A stretch of 64,000 nucleotides of DNA from Dysidea avara (GCF_963678975.1 NC_089279.1:36475933-36539932); one strand, 5' to 3'. Counted from the stretch's first letter, positions 22,501-33,565 are shown. A program made the numbers and translations. Notes: generated by a model not told the origin, from the sequence alone.

Positions 22501-24727
22501 AGGCTTTTCTTTACTGTACACTGTTTCATCACCTCTCCCCCTGTTGCCCTTAACAACACACAGATGTGTACAACTCACTCACAATTCATGGATTAGCTGA
22601 CTGTGACCAGTTGCCATCCTCTGTGTTGGAAGTGAAGGACTTCTGGGCTAACACTTGCTATAATATTGGAGGACTGGTGTTTTCCCTGGATGACATGGAG
22701 CATGGAATACTAAGAGGTTAGTATGGGAATGGAGTTAGTAATGTGATATGTCATTATGTAACATGAAAATGAGGTCTATGTGTGACATGAGAATGGAGTA
22801 TCATAGGCAGCAGAAGAGGGGTGCTCCAGCTCCCCCAATTCAAAGCTGTATTGTGTAATCACATGAACTCGTGCAAGGTTTCCAGGACTGATTGAGATAC
22901 TCTTAATAGAGCAGTCACCCCAGTACAAAAGTCAAGCATGATTAACTGTTAAAACCACAAATGCTACCTAATTTCAAAGTTTTTGTGGGGGGAGGGAGGG
23001 GCATGCCTAGAATTTGCATGCTTGGTGTGCTTTGCTCACCTACCACTGCCACCATAAATTTTGAGCATCCCCAACTCTAGCACCTTTCCACCTCCTGTGA
23101 GTGTAGCACACAAACACTATATTACATACAAACATACACACACACACCAATGTACCATATAAGGTTATGACATGTTACCATCCACTACAGGTAACAGACC
23201 CCACCCCAGTGTGGCACACAAACAGCAACATCACTTCAGTCAAGATGATGATCCCAGAACTCAGCTAGCAATGTCTAGTGTAGACCCTCGTGTACACTTT
23301 GCCCTTGTGTGTGGAGCTAAGGTGAGGCCATTAAGAGGAGCTGTGACTGTTGATGTGATTGTATCAAGGAGGCTAGTCCTTGTGATAAGGGAAACATACA
23401 GTGTGATCTTAAAGGACCACAACCTTGTTTTAAAAGAACCTACAATCTTGCCATCCATTAAGCTACATTGTTGCTAATGTTTGATCAAAGTTCAACCCAA
23501 TACCATATAAAGGACATTTGGTGAAAGGAAAGTTGACTAATGATCCCTTTATCAGCTTTGACCTTAAATGTTGATGATGAAAATCATGAAATCATGTGTG
23601 TATCCAAACACCCACTATTAAAGATGTTTATGGTCATTTAATATTAACTGATTTGTCAAATTCGTCAACCTTTTCTTTTTGCCAAAATTCCCCTTGTATG
23701 GTATCTCTTTCCACTCTTCAGTCATGAGTTGATGTGACCCTATTTCATAAACCCTATCACATAAGCCTTGGTCTCGTCTCATTTTTTGTAGCCCTAGATG
23801 CTTGATTTTGACTTTTTGATGTTTGATTTGGTACTAAGTTCACAATTGTACAATGTACGTGTATTAAAAATAGACTACTTGCCTTTACTAGTATCACATG
23901 ATCCTATAGTCCTGTCCAGCCATACAAGTGTACACTAGTGATAATCTTGATCGAGCATTGGAGGGAGCAGCTAGGAGTTTCTGTGGACAGGAAGTGAACG
24001 TGGAGGGGAACAAGGTAACCTGTTAATGTGGACACTTGAGGACACTTACATAATCCAGACACTTAGTTAAGGTGTAAAGTCACAGTGTGGGTGTATGGAT
24101 TTTAATGCCCAAAATATTCCTTGTTTTGGATAATGCTGGTAATATTACAAGTGTTAGTGTAATAGAATTTGCCCTTCGTGGACTCTCCTTGCACTCAAAT
24201 CACTCCCAACTGAAGAACGAGATTAGCCAATTATATGTGACTTCCCCAGCTCACTACACACTATTCCAACAAAGCCATGACTTGTACCAAACCTCCACTT
24301 GTAATAAAAGCTGCTGCAGAACCAGACTAGTCAGTTCTGTAGTGGAATCTATTAAGTCAGCAATCCATTTGATAGAATCATGAGTTTGATTTGTTTTTGT
24401 GTTCATGGAAGCCAATCTGGTCACATTTTTGGGTTTTATCCCCTATAAATTTTGATGTATGGTGCTGTACATAGCTTGTGACATCACATTGTTGCCTAGG
24501 TGACAGTATCAAAGATACTCGAGTGGTACGCTAGTGATTTTGGTGCTAATGAAAATGAGTTGCTCAGGTGGGTGTGGCTGGTATCACTTGGCATCACATG
24601 ATCCCTCTCCAGCTGGATCAGCAAGTACCTACCCAACGACCTTCAGCAACAACTTGTAAGATTGCTAAGTGACAATGAGCCAATCACAATTGATAGCAGA
24701 CCTTACAACTGGACATTGAACCATTGA
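19534..24727 (+). CDS. DUF547-domain protein
   Basis: Six exons join in frame into 276 residues: 19534-19792, 22564-22716, 23191-23321, 23910-24014, 24500-24567, 24613-24727. Family blocks are in order: LTERKAFFINVYNSLTIHG, then YNIGGLVFSLDDMEHGILRG, then DPRVHFALVCGAKSCPAIQV, and late in the protein ILEWYASDFGAN. These are the conserved features of DUF547, found in bacteria, plants and animals, whose biochemical role is not established. There is no signal peptide or membrane segment. Intron 1 (2.8 kb) is full of repeats. Downstream lies PDF copy 1 in the opposite orientation. Exons 2-6 were copied into the tandem duplication and decayed there (30707-32160), but this copy is intact. Confidence 0.88.
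19850..20240. repeat. tandem/nested TATAGCCTAAATATT-type repeats
   Basis: In DUF547 intron 1, three related segments share AAATATTTAGGCTATAT and CAAAATCAGCGAAAA motifs with the MITE at 10435-10636, in both orientations (about 19855-19945, 19950-20050, 20060-20240). Probably nested insertions of one TA-target family; individual borders are unclear. Confidence 0.5.
20251..20288. mobile_element. 38-bp CAAGAG mini-element with 7-bp duplication
   Basis: CAAGAGTTAATAATAA, a 6-nt loop, then its exact inverted copy ending CTCTTG. It is flanked by GTAATAC on both sides (20244-20250, 20289-20295). Same termini and same duplication length as the large transposon at 37024, but reduced to little more than the ends. 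Confidence 0.75.
20880..21195. repeat. dispersed GACT-family repeat copy
   Basis: It shares with 35238-35530, 43115-43900 and 48590-48840 the sequence order CAGTATTGGTTA, then AATTTTCTRCTGACTGACTG, then AAGCGTAACTTGA, then TTTACTGTTCA. It lies in DUF547 intron 1. Non-coding. Confidence 0.55.
21655..21902. repeat. inverted repeat, about 100-bp arms
   Basis: The arms at 21655-21755 and 21808-21902 share GAGTAGGGATCATAGAAATAA and CTAGTGGAC in inverse orientation, separated by about 50 bp. A related single arm occurs at 30045-30120, in the second duplication unit. MITE-like foldback. Confidence 0.6.
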
Positions 24728-25716
24728 ATGTGATTGGTTATTTTGTTTGATTTTTATCATACTGCAAGTACTGGCTGCCATTACAGGGGCGGATCCAGAC
24801 TTTAAAAAGTGGGGGGTCCACTTTGAAATTGCAACTTCAGCCTAGCTGTAGGTTGAAGACCAAAAAAAAAAAAAAAAGGTCACCACCTACTGACAATAGC
24901 TGCCCCTAACCATAGAAGCCCTCACCAACTATATTTCCTTCATTACATCTAGATACATAACTTGCTACACTGCTCCTCAAAAGACTACTGTAACTGCTCT
25001 ATTAGAGTATCTCGAGTAAGAGAGGCTCTTTCAAAGGGGGGTTCCATGGAACCCCCTGCATTACTATGGGAGTTTTGTTCTTTGTAGGTTTGGTCACGAG
25101 ATACTCTATTAGAGCAATCAGGTATCAATAAAAATAATTGGATTATGCAAGGGAATATTCTAAAAGCAACTAATTGCCAAAGAAACATTTTGAACCTATT
25201 ACTGAAACGAGTCATTTTGACATTTGAACCTCAATACCTTCACACGTTGGTACATAGTGGTCACCACCATTACTGACTACATATTACTTGCCTTTCTCAT
25301 GAGTCCCTAGTGGAGTTACAATAGGATGATGATGATACCAGTACTCTTATTACAACTATTAATTTTAGTAGTGGAACTAATGTGTGAAACATCTAGTTAC
25401 AGGTACAAACTGTTTACCATTATTCATAACTATTGGCCCTCTGGGAGCATGTGGCTTCCCTTGATACTGAAAGAGTTTTGTGAAAACCAAAACGAGAGCT
25501 ACAAGTTGTGTTGCATTTATTGGGAATGTTCTAACCTGCAACACACCTTAACAGTACACTGCTAGTTCATTAAATACTCTCATGTTACACACTATAAAAA
25601 GAATTACTGTAATAGAAAAGTTGAATGTGATTATATTAGTGGCATTACCCAGTGTCCTCAGTGATTGTATCACTCCATGAAATACTCTACTATTCAGTCA
25701 ATTAGAATACATCACA
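24728..25716. other. convergent intergenic region, repeat fragments
   Basis: Lies between the DUF547 stop and the PDF copy 1 stop. It contains a fragment with GGGGCGGATCCAGACTTT at about 24786-24910 and a CTCTATTAGAGTATCTCGAG piece near 24995 with an inverted partner near 25090. No gene seen. Confidence 0.5.
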
Positions 25717-26364
25717 TCACAAAATGTTTTGTTGTTTCAAAGACTCAATCAATTTCCAGTCAACTCCTTTATGTTCGGTACACAACATACTCCTCAGACT
25801 ACCACCCTCCATCTTATCAATGTATATCACCCCCTGGAGGTGGTCGTATTCATGTTGAGCTATACGTGCTGTCCAGCCAGTCAAATTGTGTTGCTCCTCA
25901 TCACCATGACGATTGAGTCCACCTATCTGTACACCAGTTGCTCTGGCAACATGGCCAACATACCCACCCACACTGACACACCCCTCTTCATGTGTGATGG
26001 GCGTGTCATTGGTAACAGTGAGGTGAGGATTAATTAGTATTGTCAGTGGTAATATTGACATTTGTAATTCAGTAAACCTCTCTGCCCCAATCAGTTGGTG
26101 GTGCAAGTCAGACAGTTCCATGCAGAATACTTGGAGCCCCACCCCCACCTGGGGTGCAGCCAAGCCCACTGCTTGGGTCTCCCGCATTATTCGGATCATG
26201 TGATCCAGCAGCTTCTGAAACTCTGGTGTGGGGATCTTATCACGTGATACAGACTTTGCAACTTGACGCAATACGGGATGTCCTATCTGACACACCTCCT
26301 TCATCCCTCCTCCACGAGCCCTGCCTTTCATTATGTTGAGAGCAGACCAAATCACTTTAGCCAT
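25717..26364 (-). CDS. PDF: peptide deformylase, copy 1
   Basis: Removes the N-formyl group from new mitochondrially made proteins. It is an intronless frame of 215 residues. All three metal-site motifs are present: AVGLAAPQVG (motif 1), EEGCVSV (motif 2, Cys ligand) and QHEYDHLQG (motif 3, HExDH with two His ligands and the catalytic Glu). VCQIGHPVLR near the N-terminus and WTARIAQHEYDHLQG with IDKME near the C-terminus match animal mitochondrial PDFs. I chose the ATG at 26364 because copy 2 starts at the equivalent codon. An in-frame ATG at 26400 would add 12 residues. The short basic N-terminus could be a targeting sequence. It is divergent from the VPS4 pseudo-exons and was created by the tandem duplication. 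Confidence 0.93.
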   Translation of the reverse strand: MAKVIWSALNIMKGRARGGGMKEVCQIGHPVLRQVAKSVSRDKIPTPEFQKLLDHMIRIMRETQAVGLAAPQVGVGLQVFCMELSDLHHQLIGAERFTELQMSILPLTILINPHLTVTNDTPITHEEGCVSVGGYVGHVARATGVQIGGLNRHGDEEQHNLTGWTARIAQHEYDHLQGVIYIDKMEGGSLRSMLCTEHKGVDWKLIESLKQQNIL

Positions 26365-26745
26365 CACGTCTCCAGAAGAACCCTCACGTGAGTCATGCAA
26401 TAAGCACTTATTCTAAATAGTACACGGTATTTTCACGTGATTAGTACAGGAATATAAAGCAGTCGGGAAGGACCTACGAAGGAAGATGTCGGGAAATGTG
26501 ATGGATGTACGAGTAGTGTTATTGTGTTCTGTGCGCCTGTTGAGTAGAAGGCGATCTAGACTGCGAAGAAATTAAGGTGAGTAGTGTAAGGACGACACCA
26601 CCAGTTGTAGTACTGAATTTTAAACCAGAACTCCTATGCATTTCAGTGTGTACAATTAGAAATGCTATAATTATTTACCTTGTTCACGTTTTGATGATAG
26701 CTATATCTGCTCTGTCATGATACTAGGAAAATAATTAATGGATAT

Positions 26746-26963
26746 TTGATTGTGCCTACAGATGATCTTACCCCTAAACTTTCAAGTTTAAGGAGTGGCT
26801 ACTATCACCAACCAATGACTCTAATTGATGCATACAAATTTTCCTTTTCCCCATCAACCATCAAATTATGGAACCAACTCCCTGCTGATGTAATTAATTC
26901 CTCTACCCCTAATGAGTTTTGTAATAACTTAAGTAACTTTTATGATCACACCTGTGCGTTATA
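26746..26963 (+). mobile_element. LINE reverse-transcriptase C-terminal remnant
   Basis: The frame contains YKFSFSPSTIKLWNQLPADV, the usual closing block of CR1/L2-like LINE ORF2 proteins, then a stop. It has no start and no recognisable upstream domain. Confidence 0.55.
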
Positions 26964-27059
26964 ATCTTTTGATTACTGCACAGTAATGAATATAATATAG
27001 GAAGCATTTGTGATCTTTGCTATATCATTACCCATGATTGATTGGTGATTAGCTACCCA

Positions 27060-27360
27060 TGAATAGCCTGCCCTACTCTACCTTTCATAGCACTACAGTC
27101 CACTGACCGAAATAGCGCTATTTTATTGTGCACCCATATATGGGATCCTTATCAAACAAACTTGATCCATCAATTAGAAATGATGCAGCACAGGGCAGCA
27201 ACAATCATGTTGGCTGTTACTGTTCACATCCCTCAATATGTACCAGTATATGTTTCAAGTGGGAATACCCAAGCCGGTTATTCCGTATGGGCCAGCTACT
27301 AAGACCCTGCACAACCCACCTCTACTCTTTCCTACCCCATAACATATCAGACTGAGTTGA
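27060..27360 (+). mobile_element. LINE remnant
   Basis: Broken frames suggest the segment of LINE ORF2 that precedes the closing block. The 3' part (from CATCCCTCAATATGTACCAG at about 27228) is duplicated at 34207-34330, in the other duplication unit, so the insertion predates the duplication. Confidence 0.4.
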
Positions 27361-28405
27361 ATAATTTATTTAGATACTGTATTTCTTCGTATAAAAGCTG
27401 CATTCGATTAAACGTCTGTCGATTATGGGGGGGGGGGGGCTTCCAGCACCTTTGGAAATGAACGCCTGGTCTCAAAGAGAGCCCCAGGCTATTACTTATG
27501 TCTACTGTTAATGGCTTTAATTGTTTCTCTTGTTACTGCTGTTTCTTCATACTTTAGTTTAGAGCCTTCTTAGGGATGAAGGTACTTCGAGTAATCATGT
27601 GAGTAGTCCGAACGAGTCCTAGTGCATGCAGATATGTATGATAAAACTATTTTCTGATCATTTTTAGCCTTGCCTTACACACACTTATCACTGTTTTCTA
27701 TGCTTACTATTGCAGTAATCCCATCCTACCACCACCCGAATTCGATTACTGTAAATGCTGAGTGTCAGTCCGACCAATGCAAAATAAATTCTCTGTCTCA
27801 AATAAAGGCCCTATTCGTTTACAGGCCGGGTCAAAAATGCTGGGAAGGAAATAAAGGCCCAGGCTTTTAATACAGTAATGTGACTAGAAGAATTTTTAGT
27901 GATTTTGTTTTGATTCGTTTTTGTAAATTATATTGGTTAAGGACTTTAATTACACACAATACTATACAAGAACAACCACTTCATGATGGTATACTAAAAG
28001 AGATGTGTCGAGCATTTGTTTCTTTTAAGCAACTTTTTGCCCTTGTTACTAAGTGTCACTGAGAAGAGTTCTACACTCACAACAATCAAGAAAGCTGTAA
28101 TTGTGAATGGGCTGGTAAGAAATGTCTACGCAGTTATTCTAAGCCCATGAAGACATGCTTTAATGAGAGCCTGAGTTAGTTTGGTTGCAAGCAATGTTGT
28201 TAGCATGCATTCAATCGGTATTATGTTTAATTAATCATTGATGAACTCTTGGTGATACTGGAGTCCAGCAACAATTCAGGTGTTCTCTTGTATGTGTCTG
28301 TGTTGTGGTCCCATTGATGTCTTCCTCGCCATATTCACAGCTTCTATGTAACATACTTTACTCCATCATTTCTCTCTCTTGTGGTGCTGCACAGAATTGT
28401 TAGAA
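27361..28405. other. non-coding remnant of VPS4 intron 3
   Basis: No gene seen. A G-run (14 G) occurs near 27427. The right part (from about 28260) matches 34360-34500 in the second duplication unit. Confidence 0.5.
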
Positions 28406-29102
28406 CGAAGTGGCTATATTTACGGGCCCGTAATGTAAGATTTTTTGCTATATTTACGGCATTCCTAAGTGCGCATATGCAAGCATCTCATGACTTAATC
28501 GGTCACAGTGCAAATATTTATTTAGTTGGTCGTTTGTTGTATAACTGGAGTATCAACCACACTAGTTGTATGAAGGTAAGTTTTTGGGTGAGTTCGAGGC
28601 GAGCTAGGGTTGGAGCAAGCGAAGCGAGTGTCCCGGCAAAGCCAGGCCAACCATAACTCACCTCGGACTCACCCAAAAACTTACCTACATACAGACAGTG
28701 AAAGTCATCATTGTGTTTAACAGGCAAACGTCAGGTTAACGTTAGGGTTAGGGTTGGGTTCAGCTTTGGTTTCTTCTTCTAGGCTGTATAGTATTTATGT
28801 TTGTAACATTTAAATAGTACAAAAACAAAAGAAGTATCCAGCAAGCACCACTGGTACAATGGTAGACCGTGAGTACTCCAAACATGAATGTGTGGGTTTG
28901 AGCCTTGGTCACATCACAGATGTTTTTTTGTTTCTTATACCTTTTTGTGTCACAATTTTTTCAAAGTTTAAAAAAAAAAATAGAAATGACAGCCAAAAAA
29001 ATGCTACAAACTAAGTCACAAGATGCTTGCACATGCGCACTTAGGAATGCCGCAAATATAGCAAAAAATCCTACGTTACGAGCCCGTAAATATAGCCACT
29101 TC
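28406..29102. mobile_element. foldback MITE with 10-bp target duplication (Mutator-like)
   Basis: A 697-bp element with inverted arms about 95 bp long (GAAGTGGCTATATTTACGGG on the left, the inverse on the right). It is flanked by the 10-bp direct repeat ATTGTTAGAA (28396-28405, 29103-29112). The paralogous locus near 34490-34510 (CTGCACAGAATTATTCATGC) lacks the insertion. Inside are a second hairpin (28577-28685, arms with AAGTTTTTGGGTGAGT) and a possible tRNA-derived SINE. Confidence 0.8.
28844..28981 (+). mobile_element. possible tRNA-derived SINE
   Basis: TGGTACAATGG fits the tRNA A-box consensus, and GTTTGAGCC, about 45 nt downstream, is one mismatch from the B-box. The unit ends in a run of A followed by TAG. 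It lies inside the 28406-29102 element. The tRNA-like part does not fold convincingly enough to be a functional tRNA. Confidence 0.35.
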
Positions 29103-29112
29103 ATTGTTAGAA

Positions 29113-29550
29113 ATGATGAATGCACTAGCATTCATTTGAAACCAAAGATCAAATCTGCAATGGCATGCAATATATCAAAGTATAAATGTCATAAGGAGTA
29201 CAGTTTTGTGTGGAAAGTTAGTTTCATAATTCTATCATAATTGACATATTCTCTCTACTATAAGCTTGTTAAAATGCTAAAATGCGCTACTTGTTCTTTG
29301 TGAAAACCTCAACATTACTAATATTACTTGTCTCTCTACTACATGACCTCTAGTAATGGTATCCTTAACCATCGTCCCACCTTGGCCGTGAATGATATAG
29401 TTCCTTACGCAATGGTTCCCATGGGAACTAATAGTGTTAGACACTAGTTATTATGTGTTCATTATGAGCACTCAGCTACATGTAGTCCGCTGATCAGAAC
29501 CATGTATATGTATAATAGTCAGGTTGTGATATCTGCTATTATCCCTTCCG
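29113..29550. other. remnant of VPS4 intron 5 in duplication unit 1
   Basis: From about 29290 it aligns with 44950-45136 (shared ACATGACCTCTAG and GGTTCCCATGGGAACTAATA), i.e. the intron sequence before VPS4 exon 6. Confidence 0.65.
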
Positions 29551-30706
29551 GTGGTCATGTCCCCTGGAGAGGTATTCGATGTGATGTCCACTAGTATTAT
29601 AATGTGAGGCCTCACACAGCAAGTGTACATGTTATATACAAAACATATTCACTATTCTACAATTTCATAATTCATTAATAATCATGTTGTATCTTGGCTT
29701 ATATAAACTCTTTCTCAACTCCGTTCAGTGTGCTATGTACGCACACTGCTATCTTGAAAAGTAATTAAATGATGTCATTAAAAGTATTGGTTGTTGTTGT
29801 GTATTTAGCTTTAGTCTGATGCTGCCAAAATAAGATCGATACTGATGGTAGTATTGGTATTGTTGCATCACTAAAAATTGGTGTAGACATTAAAAAAAGT
29901 ATGTAAATTGCTTGTACATTAGATATATACTCTAATAGAACACACACCAATTTTGAAATACAAGTTACATAAATAGGTGTCTGCTGTTTTGCTGCTGAAC
30001 TTTCAAATATTTCTGCTAGAAGAGTCATGCGCTAACATTTTTCAGGTAGCGTCCACTAGTATAACTTCAGGTGCGACCTCCCTACCTTTTATTTCTATAA
30101 TCCTTAAAATTTCTAATTTTTCCTCATACTTGGATGATATCATGCCTATTGGGGAACCATTGATATACTGGGCCGTACTAAAGAAAGGGCAGGCCAACTT
30201 TATCACTGTCATTCATATACAAATGTCCAATATTAGAATATGGTAACGTTATTTATTTGGGAGCTGCAAATCAACATCAAAATGCTACCATTATGGGATT
30301 AGTTTGCCATTTATTAACTGGAGAGGGTTGTAAGAACTTGCAGACTTATTGTCCAAAATATGGCTCATCACAGATCTCACCATCCTGGGATCAGCTGAAC
30401 TCTTGTCAATCCATGTAGTTTTAGGACATTCGATAGATTGTTGGCTGGCTACAGCCACTGATACGTGTGTATCTGGATTAGGCTTCCAGCTGACATGATT
30501 TTACAGGGAAAAGCTTCGCACTATTTTAAAAGATGTACAATGTTTTGTATGTAATAACATTCACATAGTATTATGTTGTGCAGTAAAAAAAGTTTAGCAG
30601 TTGAAAGTTTTAAATTAAAACTTAAACAATAAAAGAAGTTCACTCCTGCCGGGTTTTTCCTTGCTATACACCATTTCATCACCTCATTGCCCTTAACAAC
30701 ACACAG

Positions 30707-32160
30707 ATGTGTACAACTCACTCACAATTCATGGATTAGCTGACTGTGACCATTTGCCATCCTCTGTACTGGAAGTGAAGGACTTCTGGGCTAACACTTG
30801 CTATATTATTGGAGGACTGGTGTTTTTCCTGGATGACATGGAACATGGAATACTGAGAGGTTAGTGTGGGAATGGGGTTAGTATGTAACATGAGAATGGG
30901 ATCAGTGTGTGACCTGGGAATGGAGTGTAGCACACAAACCAATGTACCTTATTAGGTTATGACATGTTACCATCGACTGTAGGTGACATTCTCCACCCCA
31001 GTCAGGGACAGCTCCAGGGGGGTTCTGAGGACCAGTCAAATGTATTCAAGCAGTTAAAAATATTTTGCAAGACCTTCAGATCGAGATACTCTAATGGACC
31101 AGTCAATTATTCTAATAAAGCAGTCACAATATTCAGAGAAGTAGTGTAGCTGGGGGTATGTAGTGAGGATTTTTATGTACTTATCAGTGATACTCATACA
31201 GTACGATAGTACTGTATAGTAGGGATCACAAAGGAATAGGCGTGGCCCATGAAAAAGCATCACCCAAAAGCCAGCTTCAATTTTCCCTAATGATGTGTGT
31301 ACTTATGTAGTTAGTGGAGGCAGTTATTCCTAGCAGGCAGTTACCTCCTTATTTTTGTCTTCACCAAATGTCTAGCTATGCTCCTAAACTTTGATACACA
31401 AAACTTCATTAGTAGATAAGTTGATATCAATAACTCTTAGTAATCATTTTGTTGTAGCGTCTACACCAAGTTTATTAGCTAACATTGTGTGTGTATTAAT
31501 TTCTAATACCCAATATTTGCCTTGTTAGCTCTTTTCATGCTGGTAGTACTAGGAAGTGTTGACCTCTCCTTGTTCTCAAATCACTCCCAACTAAAGAACG
31601 AGATTAGCTGGTTATCTGTGACTACTACACACTATTCCAACAAAGCCATGACCACAGGATGGTGCCACTTGGTGCTTTTACAGAGTCTGATAAAAGCTGC
31701 TGTAGAGCCAGACTAGTCATTTCTGGAGTGGAATCTATTAAAGCCAGCAATCCATTTGTGATAGAATCATGAGTTTGGTTTGAAGCTGGTGTTATCTCCT
31801 ACGTATCTCTTGTTGTTGGGTTTTGCCCCCTCTAATGTTTGCCATGTGGTACTGTAGCTCATGACATCACATTGTTGCCTAGGTGATGGTATGAAAGATA
31901 CTGGAGTAGTACGCTAGTGATTTTGGTGCTAATGAAAATGAATTGCTTAGGTGGGTGTGGTTGGTATATCACTTGACATCACATGATCTCTCACCAGCTG
32001 GATCAGCAAGTATCTACTCAATGAGCTGTATCAAGAGTTCATAATATAAAAACCTCTGTTTTTATATTATGAACTCTTGGCTGTATCAACAACTTGTACG
32101 CTTGCTAGGTGACAATCAGCCAATCACAATTGATAGCAGATCTTACAACAGGACATTGAA
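30707..32160 (+). pseudogene. DUF547 3' pseudogene (exons 2, 3 part, 5 and 6)
   Basis: A second copy of the DUF547 gene's 3' half. Exon 2 (30707-30859) is the same length as the parent and still open. Exon 3 survives only for about 20 bp after 30988. Exon 4 is missing, although flanking intron 4 sequence is present (31515-31760). Exon 5 (31883-31950) keeps its 68-bp length but has an in-frame TGA at 31892-31894. Exon 6 (from 31998) is interrupted by a 48-bp mini-transposon at 32032-32079 and has lost the parental stop. With no exon 1 it cannot make the protein. It forms the 3' half of the chimera that begins at 26486. Confidence 0.9.
32032..32079. mobile_element. 48-bp CAAGAG mini-element inside a pseudo-exon
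   Basis: CAAGAGTTCATAATAT through GTATT-type arms of 22 bp with a 4-nt loop, ending in CTCTTG. It is flanked by GCTGTAT on both sides (32025-32031, 32080-32086). The intact parent exon 6 at 24613 has the uninterrupted codons (GACCTTCAGCAACAACTT against GAGCTGTAT/CAACAACTT here), which proves insertion and fixes the duplication at 7 bp. Confidence 0.9.
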
Positions 32161-32702
32161 TGTGATAGTTAAAATTGTGTTCATTTGCAAATAATAATTT
32201 TGATATTAATGGAAGACTGTAATTACAATCAATGCTTGGTGTCATTATGGGTTTGATTACGAGATACTCTAACAGAGCAGTCATGAATCAAGAAATAATT
32301 ATACAAAAAAATTCTAATGATAACCAGCTGTCTAAGAAACAGATCATTGTAACTAATGCTGTGATACTGATTACCTTTAAGGAGCATGTGGTTTAGTCTC
32401 GCATGTAAGACAGTAGTGGGTTTATTTGCTGTCCCCCACATGAACTGTCTAGCATGCAAGAGCTTTGTGAAAATCAAAAGGAGAACCACCAGTCATGTTG
32501 GGAATGTTCTTACCTGTTTGCTAGCAGTTCACTATTACATGCTATAAATAATTATTCTAACAAGTATTAGTACTCAGTGTCCTGCAGTGAACTTTGCTGT
32601 GGTTAAAGGAACGTGCAAAACTAATGATTATAGCACTAAAGTACAATAATATTTTATTGCTCCATGTATATCAAAAAATAATAGCAATACATCACATAAT
32701 TA

Positions 32703-33362
32703 TCACAAAATGTTTTGTTGTTTCAAAGACTCAATCAATTTCCAGTCAACTCCTTTATGTTCGGTACACAACATACTCCTCAGACTACCACCCTCCATCT
32801 TGTCAATATATATCACCCCCTGGAGGTGGTCGTATTCATGTTGAGCTATACGTGCTGTCCAATCAGTCAAATTGTGTTGCTCCTCATCACCATGACGATT
32901 GAGTCCATCTATTTGTACACCAGTTGCTCTGGCAACACGGCCAACATACCCACCCATACTGACACACCCCTCTTCATGTGTGACAGGCGTGTCATTGGTA
33001 ACAGTAAGGTGAGGATTAATTAGTATTGTTAGTGGTAATATTGACATTTGTAATTTAACAAACCTCTCAGCCCCAATCAATTTGTGGTGCAGGTCAGACA
33101 GTTCCATGCAGAATACTTGGAGCCCCACCCCCACCTGGGGTGCAGCCAAGCCCACTGCTTTATTTTCCCGCATTATTCGGATCATGTGATCCAGCAACTT
33201 CTGAAACTCTGGTGTGGGGATCTTATCACGTGATACAGGTTTTGCAATTCGACGCAATACAGGATGCCCTATCTGACACACCTCCTTCGTCCCTAGCTTC
33301 ATCCCTTCCCCACGAGCCTTGCCTTTTATTATGTTAAGAGCAGACCAAATCACTTTAGCCAT
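32703..33362 (-). CDS. PDF: peptide deformylase, copy 2
   Basis: Intronless frame of 219 residues, clearly the tandem duplicate of 25717-26364. Motifs 1 (AVGLAAPQVG), 2 (EEGCVSM) and 3 (QHEYDHLQG) are intact. Differences from copy 1 are conservative, apart from a four-residue insertion (KLGT) before KEVCQIGHP. Start is ATG at 33362-33360; the preceding codons differ from copy 1. The VPS4 start codon is 203 bp away on the other strand, so the two genes probably share a promoter region. Both copies look able to make enzyme. Whether both are expressed or targeted to mitochondria cannot be seen. Confidence 0.93.
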   Translation of the reverse strand: MAKVIWSALNIIKGKARGEGMKLGTKEVCQIGHPVLRRIAKPVSRDKIPTPEFQKLLDHMIRIMRENKAVGLAAPQVGVGLQVFCMELSDLHHKLIGAERFVKLQMSILPLTILINPHLTVTNDTPVTHEEGCVSMGGYVGRVARATGVQIDGLNRHGDEEQHNLTDWTARIAQHEYDHLQGVIYIDKMEGGSLRSMLCTEHKGVDWKLIESLKQQNIL

Positions 33363-33565
33363 CACGTCTTGCCACGTGTCTAAACAATTACACGCAAGGA
33401 ACTTACTGTATTAACTACGGCGAGGACTACGGTTACAGGATCAGCAGGATAGAACCCTCCCACGTGATCATGAAGTAAGCACTTATTCTAAATAGTGCAC
33501 GGTGTTTTCACGTGATTTATACAGGAATATAAAGCAGTCGGGAAGGACAGGACCGACAAGGGAAG

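Larger units (their letters stand above)
26486..29577 (+). pseudogene. VPS4 5' pseudogene (duplicated exons 1, 2/3 and 6)
   Basis: Exon 1 (26486-26506) is identical in sequence to the first seven codons of VPS4 at 33566. Exon 2 starts at 26548 but hits TAG at 26557-26559 (where functional VPS4 has GAG). After AAGAAA it jumps directly to the exon 3 donor (26576), so about 290 bp of exon 2, intron 2 and exon 3 are missing. Exons 4 and 5 are absent. Exon 6 survives at 29551-29577 (encoding PWRGI), but its acceptor reads TTCCG instead of TTCAG. It is dead beyond doubt, and is the 5' half of the chimera made by the duplication. Confidence 0.9.

Noticed and set aside
25729..26037. Open frame antisense to PDF copy 1, also present opposite copy 2 (32715-33023)
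   Set aside because: It is conserved only because the PDF gene on the other strand is conserved. No start context or family similarity supports it.
28741..28760. TTAGGGTTAGGGTTGGG, a telomere-like stretch
   Set aside because: Only two full repeats, inside a MITE. Too short to indicate an interstitial telomere.
28844..28920. tRNA gene
   Set aside because: A- and B-box-like motifs are present, but the B-box is imperfect, no convincing cloverleaf forms, and an A-rich tail follows; a SINE is more likely.
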